Assembly (NCBI GenBank): GCA_007922195.1
Contig: ML682001.1
Coordinates: 316,084 to 380,083 of the forward strand
Length of the DNA stretch: 64,000 nt
Source: Podocnemis expansa
Taxonomy: Eukaryota; Chordata; Testudines; Podocnemididae
Reading direction: 5' to 3'
Position 1 is the stretch's first letter; every line of letters starts with the position of its first letter. The notes beneath the pieces are model-generated. The model saw only the letters and a program-made list of their open reading frames with translations, did no database searches and was not told the origin of the DNA. A program made the position numbers and the translations under genes. Of this stretch, positions 48,236 to 57,140 are shown piece by piece.

Positions 48236-48337
48236 CTAACACCACTGCTTAACATGCAGAAGGTCCTGGGTTCAATTCCCAGGGGGTTGGACTCAATGAT
48301 CTAATGAGGTCCCTTCCAGCCCTATGATTTGATTTGA
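48236..48337 (+). mobile_element. tRNA-derived SINE with CR1-like tail (turtle Pol III SINE type)
   Basis: CTTAACATGCAGAAGGTCCTGGGTTCAATTCCCAGG contains a B-box-like GGTTCAATTCC of a tRNA gene. It runs directly into GGTTGGACTCAATGATCTAATGAGGTCCCTTCCAGCCC, the CR1 3' tail, then TGATTTGATTTGATT. A tRNA head plus CR1 tail is the arrangement of turtle Pol III SINEs, which use CR1 reverse transcriptase. Flanking ATTTTGACGG and ATTTGACAGG are a likely target duplication. It lacks the A box, so it is 5'-truncated. Confidence 0.9.
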
Positions 48338-48514
48338 TTTGACAGGGTAATACTTAAAGTGTTTGCTCTAATCCTACCATGTCTGTTCTGAAACTCTGTA
48401 ACTCACCAAACAGGAAAAAAGTCACTTAATGCGAAGTGCTGGAGTCCTACAGAAGGTGTTAGTTCTTGTCCTTCAGGAAGGACTCTTTGATCCAAAAAGA
48501 CTGTTGTGGAACAA

Positions 48515-48694
48515 GTTCCAAAGTGGTAGCCCTGTCAGTCTAATCCAGCAAAACAAACAAGGTGGATGGTGGCACTTAACAAAGACTAACAAACAAGTGT
48601 CTGATGAAGTGGGATTCTCTCCCACGAAAGCTCATGCGATAAATCAATTTGTTAGTCTTCAAAAATGCCACCAGACTCCTTGTTTGCTTTTATG
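48515..48694 (+). mobile_element. Foldback SINE-like element, copy 9
   Basis: It begins TTCCAAAGTGGTAGCCC and ends CCACCAGACTCCTTGTTTGC. Interior CGAAAGCTCATGCGATAAATCAATTTG is present. A 9-bp duplication GTGGAACAA (48505-48513 and 48695-48703) flanks it. Confidence 0.85.
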
Positions 48695-49285
48695 GTGGAA
48701 CAAATATTTGCCAATTGGTTCCCCCGACCCCATCCCAAAGAGGTTAAGTGAGGAAGCATTTGCCTCATCAACTTGGAGGCTAGGGACATGGTGATGAAAA
48801 TGGCCAACCAGAAGGAACTGTGGTCTTTCCTGTTGTTTGGACTCTACAGGCAAAGACTCCTAAACATAAGCAAGAGATCACCATCAGTAACTGGTTTAGC
48901 CCTAATTGACGTATAAGCTGCCATATGCAGATCCATCACCATCTAAGACCTACAACTGAATTTGTGTATGCATGTTTATTTGTTTTGACCTAGTAAATAA
49001 CTCTCATTTCTTTTTCCCACTTAATAAACTTAGTTACTTAGTTTATTACAGAATTGTCTACACGAGTTGACTTTGGTGTAATATCTAAGGTGCAAATTGA
49101 CATGGGGTAAATGACTAGGAGTGACTGGGAGTACAGTGTAAAGTGACCATGAATCACAGAATCAAGCTTCCTTAGGTGGATAGATCAGAATGCCCTCCAG
49201 GACTTTCTGCGACTCAAAGTTACGGCACATTTCACCCCGAGCTGGGTTTTCTAGCTCATGAACTACTCCAGATAGTGTGACAATT

Positions 49286-50055
49286 GTAACTATGCCTTAT
49301 GGCTTTACAATAGATTAATGTGAATCTACAGTCACTTGCAAACAGGATGTCTAAATTTCCAGGTTTTCAAGCATTTCCTTCTTATGATTATACTCTGCAT
49401 CAAAGTTTCTCACCGTCAACTACTCATGACTTCCTTTAACTTCTTTTAGGAAGTTGCACTGCTGAACTAGTATATAAAAAAAAAAAACCCAAAGTGACAA
49501 TTGCATTAGAACAACATTGGGTATTTCTGGCACTCTGTTTATTCCAAAGGTTCTTTATCTGCTCTCCACACAGAATTGATGGTGTATAGCATATTCTTGA
49601 AACTTGTGAGTCATTAAAGGTCATATCAAGGAAAGCAAGGTCTTCTGGTGGCTGGGCACTTCTGCTCAGCCAGCTAAAAGGGGGGTGCCGTATTTGCATC
49701 AATATAATTTGCTGGTGCTGTCTTGGCCTGGCAGAAGGGTTACATCTATATGGGGATTTTCACTATGATTAAACTATGTATGCATAGCTGTATTGAAAAG
49801 TTGTAAATAGTTTTGCTCATTGGTGTGGCTGCGTCTGTTTTGAATGTATTTAGTACTGCATCTTTAATTTCAAGAGATTGCTGCCTGGAGCATTAGGTGT
49901 CATGTTGTGTAATTGAGGAACCCAGCTCCTTATAGAGGAAACAAACTTTGCTTTTTCACTGAGACTTTGGTTTTGTCATTACTTGCTTTGAACTAAAATA
50001 AATCATTGAAGCTGAAAGCATAGGCTTACTCTGTATGTATGAAAAAGAGAGGACA
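49286..50055. other. No gene recognised
   Basis: AT-rich sequence with a short A run near 49475-49490. No coding exon is supported. Confidence 0.4.
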
Positions 50056-50067
50056 AACTCCATAAGA

Positions 50068-50243
50068 AGAGGCAAGGAATCCTGTGGCACTTAAAGAGTA
50101 ACACATTTATTTATCACATGAGCTTTCATGGGAGAAAATCCCACTTCATCAGATGATAAATAAATGTGTTAGTAACTGTCTTTAAGTGCCACAGGACTCC
50201 TTGTTTGTTTTGCTGAACTAGGCTAACACAGCTACCCCTTTGG
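50068..50243 (-). mobile_element. Foldback SINE-like element, copy 10
   Basis: The right end is complete (CTAACACAGCTACCCCTTTGG). The left arm starts AGGCAAGGAATCCTGTGG. The 12-mers AACTCCATAAGA (50056-50067) and AACTCCATTAGA (50244-50255) match at 11 of 12 positions. Confidence 0.85.
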
Positions 50244-50255
50244 AACTCCATTAGA

Positions 50256-51228
50256 AACTTTCAGTGGGAAAAGCCTTTCTTAATCATAGGAGTATAGATA
50301 GAATTTTAAATATAAATATTTAAATATAAATATTTTAAAGTAGATTGAACAACACACTAGAAAATACAGTATAGGGAATGATCCAAAATTGCATGTTTGT
50401 CTTTTTATTCAGCGTTTGGATTTTGTCTAATTGCTGAGTTACAAGCTTTCTGAATATAGGGTCTGTATTTCTGGTGTTTATATAATATCTAGTAGTCACT
50501 GATTAGGATCTAGGCTAATGGAAGTGAATAACAAGTGTCAGAACAAGAGTTTGCAATATTAACAAAGGTAATTGTCCCTGTTCACACATTGCATGCAGAT
50601 ACAATTCCTAAGGAGATTCCTACTGCCTGTGTTTTATAATCACTGGGCGGGGGGGGGGGGCAACCCCAAACCTGAGAGCACCCTTGCTTTTTAGAGTTAG
50701 AGCCTGACTCTGCACTTCTTACTCTTACAAGCAGTCATGCTGTCTTCAGCAAGACAACTTGGGTACATAAGGGCTGCAGGTTCAGTTTTTTGGATCCTCC
50801 TCCTTCTGTGTCATTGTGTGTTTGGACTTTGTCAGACTCATTCCTTTCTGGGAGCAGCTGTGCTATTTGTTCGCTAGCTGTTTCTTTAAACTCGTAAAGT
50901 TACTTGGAATTGTGGTTTACACTAATGGGATGGCTCACCCAGCTGTGCCCTACCTTTTGAAAATGTGGGAAAATGGTGGCAGCTCAAAATGTACCAAGGT
51001 GCAACTTTGAAAAATCCAGTTTTCTCTACAGTGATTTCTGGATGCTAATTGCGGGAAAATTAATGCTGCTGACAAAAAGAAATTTGTTGCTTTTGAAATG
51101 TGGTGCTGGAGAAGACTCTTGTGTATTTCCTGGATGGAAAAAAAATGAAAGTCTGTGTTAGAAATGTTATTGGAAAGAAGCAGACTCTGATTTGGAAGAC
51201 TCTGTGGCATACTGAGGCTATGTGGTGC
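50256..51228. other. No gene recognised
   Basis: AT-rich sequence with a G run at 50649-50660. No exon or element termini found. Confidence 0.4.
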
Positions 51229-51726
51229 CAGGGGGCCAAGTCACATTTGCTTGTCCTGCAGCAGGCCTGGTTTAGGGAGTTTGGGCCGCTTTGCCCTGAG
51301 CCCCCCAGTGCTGAACGGGCCCTCTCTCAGGCCTGGGGGTGAGGTGGCCTCTGTTCAGCGCTGGGGGGGGAGCGGGATGAAGCAGCTAGAACTTCACCAA
51401 ATGGGCCTGCTCCAGGCCTTCCTGCCCCTCCCTCCAAAAGCAGCAGCCCCACACTGGCCACTGTCTGCCCCAGGGGCAAGCTGGGCAGCTAGCAATGTCA
51501 CTCCCAGTTGGTGGTACAGCCTCTGGCCTCAACCCCTGCTGCCCCAAAGTGTCTGAAGCTGCAGCACCGCCGCCCTACCACCCCTGGCTGGTGTGATGGG
51601 AGGGCAGGGGTGCTGCTGGCGCCCCAAAACCAGGTAGGCTGGGCCAGGACACCTCCAATCCTGGTTCCGGACTAGCCGGGAGCCACCCTGCAGGCCAGTG
51701 CTGGCGCTTGGCCATCTCCTGCCCTG
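51229..51726. mobile_element. GC-rich hAT-like element related to 12376-13125
   Basis: The ends CAGGGGGCCAAGTCAC and GGCGCTTGGCCATCTCCTG are approximate inverted repeats. The phrase CAGGCCTGGGGGTGAGGTGGCCTCTGTTCAG is close to one at about 12693-12725. No clear target duplication. Confidence 0.45.
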
Positions 51727-52678
51727 AGTCCATACGTCACCGTGAAGACTTACATACTTTGTAACATTAGGTGTAGAGAAGGAAATAACCTTGAGAAAGT
51801 TACTATGGAAGGAACGGTGGCGGGTCAGTGTAGTAGGGGATGACGACCAGTGAAGAGATGGATGGAGAGTGTGTAGGAGATCACTGGACAGTTAGCAGCT
51901 GAGTGGTCAGATTTAGCAATGGACCATGAAGATACTTCTGAAAGCTCTACCATTACTGCCATTCAGACATGAAGAAATGGATTTACTTAATGCTAGTGAA
52001 GGGTATTGTGTTACACACCCACAGGCACATGCTAAGTAGCACTGTGGGGCTCTCCAAATAGAAACTGAATCATTGTGCAATCAGAAAAAAATATAATAGG
52101 ATGATATATTTTTCATCTTATCTAAAAGAACAAGCGCAGTCTAAAAACAAATGCCGTTTCCAGAGTTGGCAAGTCTTTAGCCACTTGAACATTTATAGGT
52201 TAGGTTACTTTACACTTCAAGAAAATGCCAGCCACTATACGTTCTGGAGTTTGGTGTCACGTTCCCACTGACCAACACAGCTTTCTGTACAAACTTTTAG
52301 TTCCAACTTAAGTGGATTTAAGTTGTAGCCTGAATAAGAGCACTTTGCAATCGTCTAAAATTTACGTGATGAAGGTATGATGGTATCAGGGTATACGTAG
52401 TGGAGAAAAGGTTCTGATCTCCCACAGAGACATCAGTGGATGAAGGCCATCCTAATTACAGCTGCTGCCTGATCATTTAGCAACAGTGCTGAGTGTTAGC
52501 ACACCGACTACCTGAAAACACAGATTTCAAATGTCAGCCACACACCATCAGATAAAAAGACAGACATAATCCTCACAATACCTACCTGTTATGTTCTCCA
52601 GTCTGCCACCATTACCTCAGGGTTAGCTGGATTGAGATCCAGCCAAGTCATCCTTGTTCAGGTACAGAGCTCTGCAAG
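51727..52678. other. No gene recognised
   Basis: Non-coding sequence with no recognised repeat ends or exons. Confidence 0.4.
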
Positions 52679-53094
52679 ACTACATCTACACTAGGAAAAG
52701 TTAATTTGAATTTGTTAATTCAAACTAATAAGTTTGAGTTTAGTTCAAACTAAACTCAAACTTAGGAGTTTGAATTAACAGAGTGGATTGATCCAAACTA
52801 ATGTTAGTTTGAATTAGTCCACATTGTTAATTTGAACTAACTGCCCTTAAGTCAAATTTATTAAGTTCGAATGAGGGTTAATCCTTGTCTACATTGTCCT
52901 TAGTTCCAACTAACGATCAAACTAAGGGCTTAGTTCGAACTAACCTGCAGGTCTTACTAATTTGAACTAAGCTTTTCATTAGCTTGAATTAAAGAATTCC
53001 TTTGTTCGAACTAATAAAAGCCTAGTGTAGACAGATACTAAATTTGAATTAAGCCTCCTTAATTCAAACTAACTTGCAAGTGTAGATGTACTCC
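52679..53094. mobile_element. TIR element, GGCTATGT family, interior of TTAGTTCGAACTAA palindromes
   Basis: The left end ACTACATCTACACTAGG and right end AGTGTAGATGTACTCC are inverted repeats. The interior is nearly all variants of AGTTCGAACTAA. This uninterrupted copy shows that the 39608-40295 copy carries an insertion. Confidence 0.85.
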
Positions 53095-53400
53095 AAGACA
53101 CGAGGTAAGGCGCTCAGATTCATTAAGGAAACCAAATGAAATGGAAACACAGAGTTGGACGCTCTCACAATATTGAAAACACTTCAGCCCAGCTCATTAA
53201 CTTTACCAGAAGCAAAAACACAGGCTGGGGTCTTTCCCTTTCTCTGCTGCAGGAGCTGTCCTCCGTATTTTGATGTGGGAGAGGGAAGAAGTGGGAAGAG
53301 AGAAGTGCACATTTCTGCACATGCTGCAACAGTGTGGGTTGATGGTAACAGGGTTGCTGACCCAGCACTGAGGCTGTTGAGAAGAGCATGTTCTCTGGGT

Positions 53401-53832
53401 CAGAAGTTTCCAACCCCTTCACCACCAAAGATCCGGTCCTAGGTCAGGCCACAGCAGCTCCTGCCACTGAAGAAATCTCCCTCTGAAGAGATTTTTTGGT
53501 GGTGGGACGCTTGAGCCCCCGCTGGCAGAGCCAAAACTATGGCAGGGCGAACGGGGCTTTGGTGCGCTGGAGCGGCTCAACAGAGCTGCTCCATTAAAAG
53601 GTGCATTTCATGACGCCAGCCCCAAGTGCTGCTAATTGCAAGGGGCACTGAAACACAGCATTACGGCTCTGCCCGCTGGCAGGAAACATCTGATCCTGCT
53701 ACAGCTCTAGCAGAGAGCCACTGCCGCTTCAGCTCTCCAGGGCCACCCGTGTAAAATCAGCCTGCTGCCACAGGCTGATTTCATGTGACACACTCAGCCA
53801 CCGTGTCACGACACAGGGATTGAGAAGCGCTG
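53401..53832. mobile_element. hAT element with a nested hAT
   Basis: The ends CAGAAGTTTCCAACC and GGATTGAGAAGCGCTG are inverted repeats of the CAGTGGTTCTCAACC type. The flanking octamers CTCTGGGT and CACTGGCG match only in part. Another hAT at 53526-53671 is nested inside. Confidence 0.7.
53526..53671. mobile_element. hAT element (CAGAGCTGTAA subfamily) nested in another hAT
   Basis: The ends CAGAGCCAAAACTATGG and CAGCATTACGGCTCTG are inverted repeats with a perfect 8-bp duplication CCCGCTGG (53518-53525 and 53672-53679). The interior is the reverse complement of 42420-42598. Confidence 0.95.
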
Positions 53833-54061
53833 CACTGGCGACCAGCCTGACGTTTTCAAGAGGAGGACGTTCCTCCTGGTTAGCTGGCTGGTGCTGAGGA
53901 GGGTGCTCCCTTCCAGCCTGGCTGGCCTGGCCCAGTTTGTTGTAAGGCCATGCTCTGCCCAAGTCAACTGGCCTGGGGCAGCGTCCGTGAAAGGGGGTGT
54001 GCTCCCGCAGGCTGGCTGTCCTGACGCTGAACCTCTGGATGGGGGCACACACCCTCTAGGT
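53833..54061. other. No gene recognised; moderately GC-rich
   Basis: Overlapping open frames occur on both strands here but reflect composition only. Confidence 0.4.
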
Positions 54062-54236
54062 CAGGGGTTTGCAAACTGGGGGTCATGACCCCTTGGGATT
54101 GCAAGGTTATTGTGGGGGGGTTGTCGTGAGCTGTTGGCCCCCATGCATGCCGGTAAGAATGGTATGGCATGAAGGGGTCACCACAGCCTGAAATATTTCC
54201 AAGGGGGTCCCAGCAAATGACATTGGAGAACGCCTG
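54062..54236. mobile_element. hAT element (GGGGTCATGACCCC subfamily)
   Basis: The left end CAGGGGTTTGCAAAC and right end TTGGAGAACGCCTG are approximate inverted repeats. GGGGTCATGACCCCTTGGG inside is like the 25724 and 26550 copies. The target duplication is not clear. Confidence 0.6.
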
Positions 54237-54742
54237 CTTGCGACTGGTGGGCCCGCCCTAGAGCCTGTGGAAGGGCGGGAGCTATCCTGGGTGAAGCGGC
54301 GTGTCTCAGCGTCTGCGGGAGAAGCACTCCCACCCGTTGGGCTGTCCAATGTATTTCCTAAGGTAAAGGTACATGGACAAGGGGGCGAGCTAGCCAGGCG
54401 GGGGCAATGAGCCATTGGGAGAGGCATGTGTGAAGCAGGAGTGTCGCTGCCCTGGGAAAGGCCCTGGATCCACGGCCGAGGATGGGGCCAGAGCGGCTGC
54501 TGCGGCCGCGGGCGGCTGGGCCCCGATCTCTGGCCCAATCGGGCTGGAGACTGGGAGAGGCGAGGTCCCGCCAGACCCGGGGCACTGGCGCCAGGATTCG
54601 GGGCAGGGGCCCCGTGTGCCCGGCGCCAGCGACGCCCCTGGTGTGAGGACTGAGCCAGTTTGGGGCAGGGTGTGCGGGAGGGACCATCCCCATTGGGGGG
54701 AAGGATGTGGGGGGTGCAAGCCGCGGGGGGGAGGGGGGAGAG

Positions 54743-54923
54743 CAATGTTCCCCCTAATTATTCGTAGGCTGTGCATGCAAAATTTTCTTTGTGTGCCGAA
54801 AAAATTTTGTTTGTGTGCAGCAACATTAGCGCTATTGAATTTTTTGGCGCGCACTTTATTTTGTTGTGTGTGTGGGTTTCGTGACCTGTGTGCGCACGCG
54901 GGCACAGCTTAGTGGGAGCAGTG
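54743..54923 (-). mobile_element. hAT-type element, GTTCCCTCTAA family, inside the CpG island
   Basis: The left end reads CAATGTTCCCCCTAAT and the right end CTTAGTGGGAGCAGTG. These are inverted versions of each other and match two other copies (46344-46700 and 56121-56306). The interior carries the same CACACA-rich and AAAATTTT motifs in reverse orientation. No clean 8-bp duplication remains. Its position splits the CpG-rich region. Confidence 0.6.
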
Positions 54924-55191
54924 GGTGTGGGGGGGGGAAGCGGGTGTGGGGGGCGCGAGCCCACTGGGGGTGGGGGGGAGAAAAGGGGGGCGAGCCAGCT
55001 GGGGGGAGGGGGCAGGTGGAGAGCAAAGACCAGGTGGGGGAGGGGAGTAACCGCTCCCCTGTAGCCCCGCCCCCCCGGACGAGTGACGGTTAAACGGTCG
55101 CGGCGGCAGTTGCCCTCGAGCGCCACGTTCTGCGCGCAGCGCCGGGGGGGGGGGGCGGCATCCTGCCCGCGAGGTGCCGCGGGGGCGTTTC

Positions 55192-55311
55192 CGATTGGCC
55201 CCGCTTCCCCGACGGGGCGTGGCCGACGGGGCCGCCAGCCAATCAGAAGCTGACCGGCTGCGGCTTCTGGCTCGCGCGGCCCGTCTGCACGGTAGAGCGG
55301 CGCGGATTGGC
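55192..55311 (+). promoter_or_regulatory. Cluster of three CCAAT/ATTGG (NF-Y type) boxes
   Basis: Three inverted or direct CCAAT pentamers occur within 120 bp, 50-170 bp upstream of the start codon: ATTGG at 55194-55198, CCAAT at 55239-55243 (in GCCAATCAG, a near-consensus NF-Y site), and ATTGG at 55306-55310. Spacing is about 45 and 67 bp. Clustered CCAAT boxes in a CpG island typify TATA-less promoters. The orientation and proximity support transcription rightward into the exon at 55360. Confidence 0.6.
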
Positions 55312-55359
55312 TGGGCCGGAGGCTGCGGCCGGCGGCGGCTGTCACGGGCCGGGGGCGCC

Positions 55360-55443
55360 ATGGAGGAGGCGCTGCCGCCCGGCCTGCTGGAGGTCTGCGT
55401 GCTGGTCGGCCTGGCCCCGGAGCGGGCGAGCGAGGCGCTGCAG
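55360..55443 (+). CDS. First coding exon of a protein-coding gene (DENN-domain type; possibly DENND3)
   Basis: An ATG lies in a good Kozak context (G at -3 and G at +4) inside a CpG island. It opens a 28-codon frame that begins MEEALPPGLLEVCVLVG and ends at CAG followed by GTACCG, an acceptable 5' splice donor, so the exon ends in phase 0. Past the donor the frame reads into G-rich sequence with no coding character. The hydrophobic stretch LLEVCVLVG after a short acidic start resembles the first beta strand that opens many DENN-domain proteins, which are Rab guanine-nucleotide exchange factors. My best guess is DENND3, but it rests on family resemblance recalled from memory. Only the N-terminal tip is present. 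The remaining exons must lie downstream, mostly or wholly outside the window. The upstream frame is open for about 60 codons, but the CCAAT boxes and GC composition mark it as promoter or 5' UTR, so I place the start here. That this is a real first exon is fairly likely; its identity is uncertain. Confidence 0.65.
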
Positions 55444-55752
55444 GTACCGTGCGGCCCGTCTCCCCCCCCCCGGGACTCGAAATTGGGGGGTTGCTGGTCT
55501 GGTCCGGCAGCGGGGGGTGCTGGGAAATTGGGGGGATGGGGGATCCCTGCGGGCAGCTGGCCTGGGCGGAGCCGGCATTGCAGGGTCAGGGGAAGGGCTG
55601 GCGGGGGCCTGGGAGCTTTCCTAGCCGGCTGCTCCCCAGGACTTGAAATGGGGGGGGGGTTGGGGTGCTCGCTCATATAAACCCTGGTGTTAGGGAAATC
55701 CCTGTTTTCTGGTCCTCTCCCCAGCACTCAAGCCAGGGCCTTTTCTCTAGAG

Positions 55753-56334
55753 CAGGGGTTTTCAAACTTTTATCCTCAGGACCCAGTTAAAAAAAATCGT
55801 TTAGGCCAGCAGCCCAATGGTTGCATCTTTGAGCCGTGCAGCCCAGTCTTTCCGAGGGAGGCAGCGACCCACTCAGGGACATCCAGATTTCTCCCCAGGA
55901 CTTGAAATTGGGGGTGAGTGGAGGGTGCTCACTCAATTGGTACGACACTGTGACTAGCTGATAGCTGGGGGTGTTGGGAAATGGAGGGGTGGTGTTAGGG
56001 AAATCCCTGGGGGTATCGCTGGCACTGGGCTTACGGGGCTTGAGCCCTCAGTCTCAGCATCCAAGTTCTGGGTCTTTTCCCGGGCCCGCAGTGCTCCTGG
56101 ACCCAGTATTGAGTCCTGACCACTGTTCCCTCTAAGCTGTGCGCGTGTGCACATGCACACAGGTCATGAACTCTGTGCACACAACAAAATAAAGTGCGCA
56201 CCAAAAAATTCAGTAGTGCTAATGTTGGTGCTCACAAAGAAATGTTTTTGCATGCACAAAGAAATTGTCTGCACACACAGTCTACGAGTAATAAGAGGGA
56301 ACATTGATGCTGACCCTAACTTTGAAAACCACTG
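55753..56334. mobile_element. hAT element 1 of a tandem run (with a nested hAT)
   Basis: The ends CAGGGGTTTTCAAAC and TTTGAAAACCACTG are inverted repeats. The flanking octamers CTCTAGAG (55745-55752) and ATCTAGAG (56335-56342) match at 7 of 8 positions. The GTTCCCTCTAA element at 56121-56306 is nested inside. Confidence 0.9.
56121..56306. mobile_element. hAT element (GTTCCCTCTAA family) nested in hAT element 1
   Basis: The ends CACTGTTCCCTCTAAGC and AATAAGAGGGAACATTG are inverted repeats. The octamers GTCCTGAC and ATGCTGAC match at 6 of 8. The interior AACAAAATAAAGTGCGCACC is shared with 46344-46700. Confidence 0.85.
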
Positions 56335-56342
56335 ATCTAGAG

Positions 56343-56515
56343 CAGCGGTTCTGACAGAGTGGGGGAGGACACATTGCCATGTTGCCACAGTGCTAAACCA
56401 CACAGAGAGCTGGGGAGATGACTGGGTTAGGCATGGGGCAGTGGGTTGGTGCATCCCACAGGGTCACACCATGACATCAGTTGCATCACAACCCACAAAA
56501 GGTTGCGAACCGCTG
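56343..56515. mobile_element. hAT element 2 of the tandem run
   Basis: The ends CAGCGGTTCTGACAG and GGTTGCGAACCGCTG are inverted repeats. It is bounded by ATCTAGAG (56335-56342) and CTCTAGAG (56516-56523), exactly 8 bp each. Confidence 0.9.
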
Positions 56516-56523
56516 CTCTAGAG

Positions 56524-56707
56524 CAGCAGTTTGCAACCTTTTGCTGGCTGTGACACACTTGATGGCATAGCAGGCCCCCACAGGGTACAGCAGTTCACCC
56601 CCAGCCCTCTTCAGCCAAATTGAGCCGTCTGCCCAGCTCTTTGTGACACATTTAGCACTGTGTGGCAGTGCAGTAATGTGTCTGGATGCAGGGGTTGAGA
56701 GAAACAG
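56524..56707. mobile_element. hAT element 3 of the tandem run
   Basis: The start CAGCAGTTTGCAACC and end GGGGTTGAGAGAAACAG are hAT termini, the latter with a small deletion. It is bounded by CTCTAGAG and ATCTAGAG (56708-56715). Confidence 0.85.
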
Positions 56708-56715
56708 ATCTAGAG

Positions 56716-57140
56716 CAGCAGTTCTCAATGTTGTCATGTCATGGTACAGTTGGTGGTGTGCTCAGGATGCCCCTGCTACTGAATAAAATTTGCGGCCACT
56801 GCCACAAGTGTTGGCAGCTGTTCAAGCCCCTGCAGTTCCCGTTGCCAGAAAAAAAGCACCACCACTGTAATTGCCCGAGGCAGCTCAAATCCTTGCCGTG
56901 CCTGAAGCTTGCTGCTGCTGGAAAAAAGCCTCACCACCATCAACAGTGGCTCAAACCCCCACAGCCCTCCTGGTGCGAAACCTCAACTGCTGGAAGAAAC
57001 CACCTGCCACTGAAGAAAACCCAGCTAGGGGAGCTGAGTTGGGGCAGTTTTCTTTCTGCAGTGGAGTGGCTCCTGTCTACATGCTCAGCCGAGTGCTATG
57101 ACACGCTGATGTGTCATGATGCAGTGGTTGAGAACTGCTG
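56716..57140. mobile_element. hAT element 4 of the tandem run
   Basis: The ends CAGCAGTTCTCAATG and GGTTGAGAACTGCTG are inverted repeats. It is bounded on the left by ATCTAGAG and on the right by ATCTACCA (57141-57148). Confidence 0.9.

Larger units (their letters stand above)
48045..49285 (+). mobile_element. LTR-type retroelement remnant, carrying two nested SINE-type elements
   Basis: The region ends with features of an LTR R/U5: CCTAGTAAATAACTCTCATTTC, AATAAACTTAGTTACTTAGTTTATTACAG (polyadenylation signal at about 49022) and GTCTACACGAGTTGACTTTGGTG. I recognise this phrase as part of a dispersed reptile LTR. Exact TG/CA ends were not fixed, and no coding remnants (gag, pol, env) are seen. 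A tRNA-derived SINE (48236-48337) and a foldback element (48515-48694) sit inside. Confidence 0.5.
54450..55650 (+). promoter_or_regulatory. CpG island promoter of the gene starting at 55360
   Basis: This is the only stretch of the window dense in CpG (for example around 54470-54640 and 55060-55460), in a background where CpG is depleted. It surrounds the putative first exon. GC-box-like sequences occur near 55065 (CCCCGCCCC) and 55215 (GGGGCGTGGCC), and a TGCGCGCA core resembling an NRF1 site lies near 55130. No TATA box is seen, which fits a housekeeping-type dispersed promoter. The upstream part (54743-54923) is interrupted by an hAT-like repeat, so the active core is probably 55060-55460. 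Confidence 0.75.

Noticed and set aside
48236..48337. Possible tRNA gene
   Set aside because: It has a B-box-like sequence but no intact cloverleaf or A box, and it runs into a CR1 tail, so it is a SINE.
1..54000. Upstream exons of a neighbouring gene such as PTK2
   Set aside because: Gene-order reasoning makes this possible, but I found no exon-like sequence with conserved coding to support it.
54107..55727. Long overlapping open frames on both strands in the CpG island (up to 272 codons on the minus strand at 54909-55727)
   Set aside because: Pro/Arg/Ser-rich translations in several frames at once reflect GC-rich, stop-poor DNA. No conserved motif is seen; only the short frame from 55360 has start and splice context.
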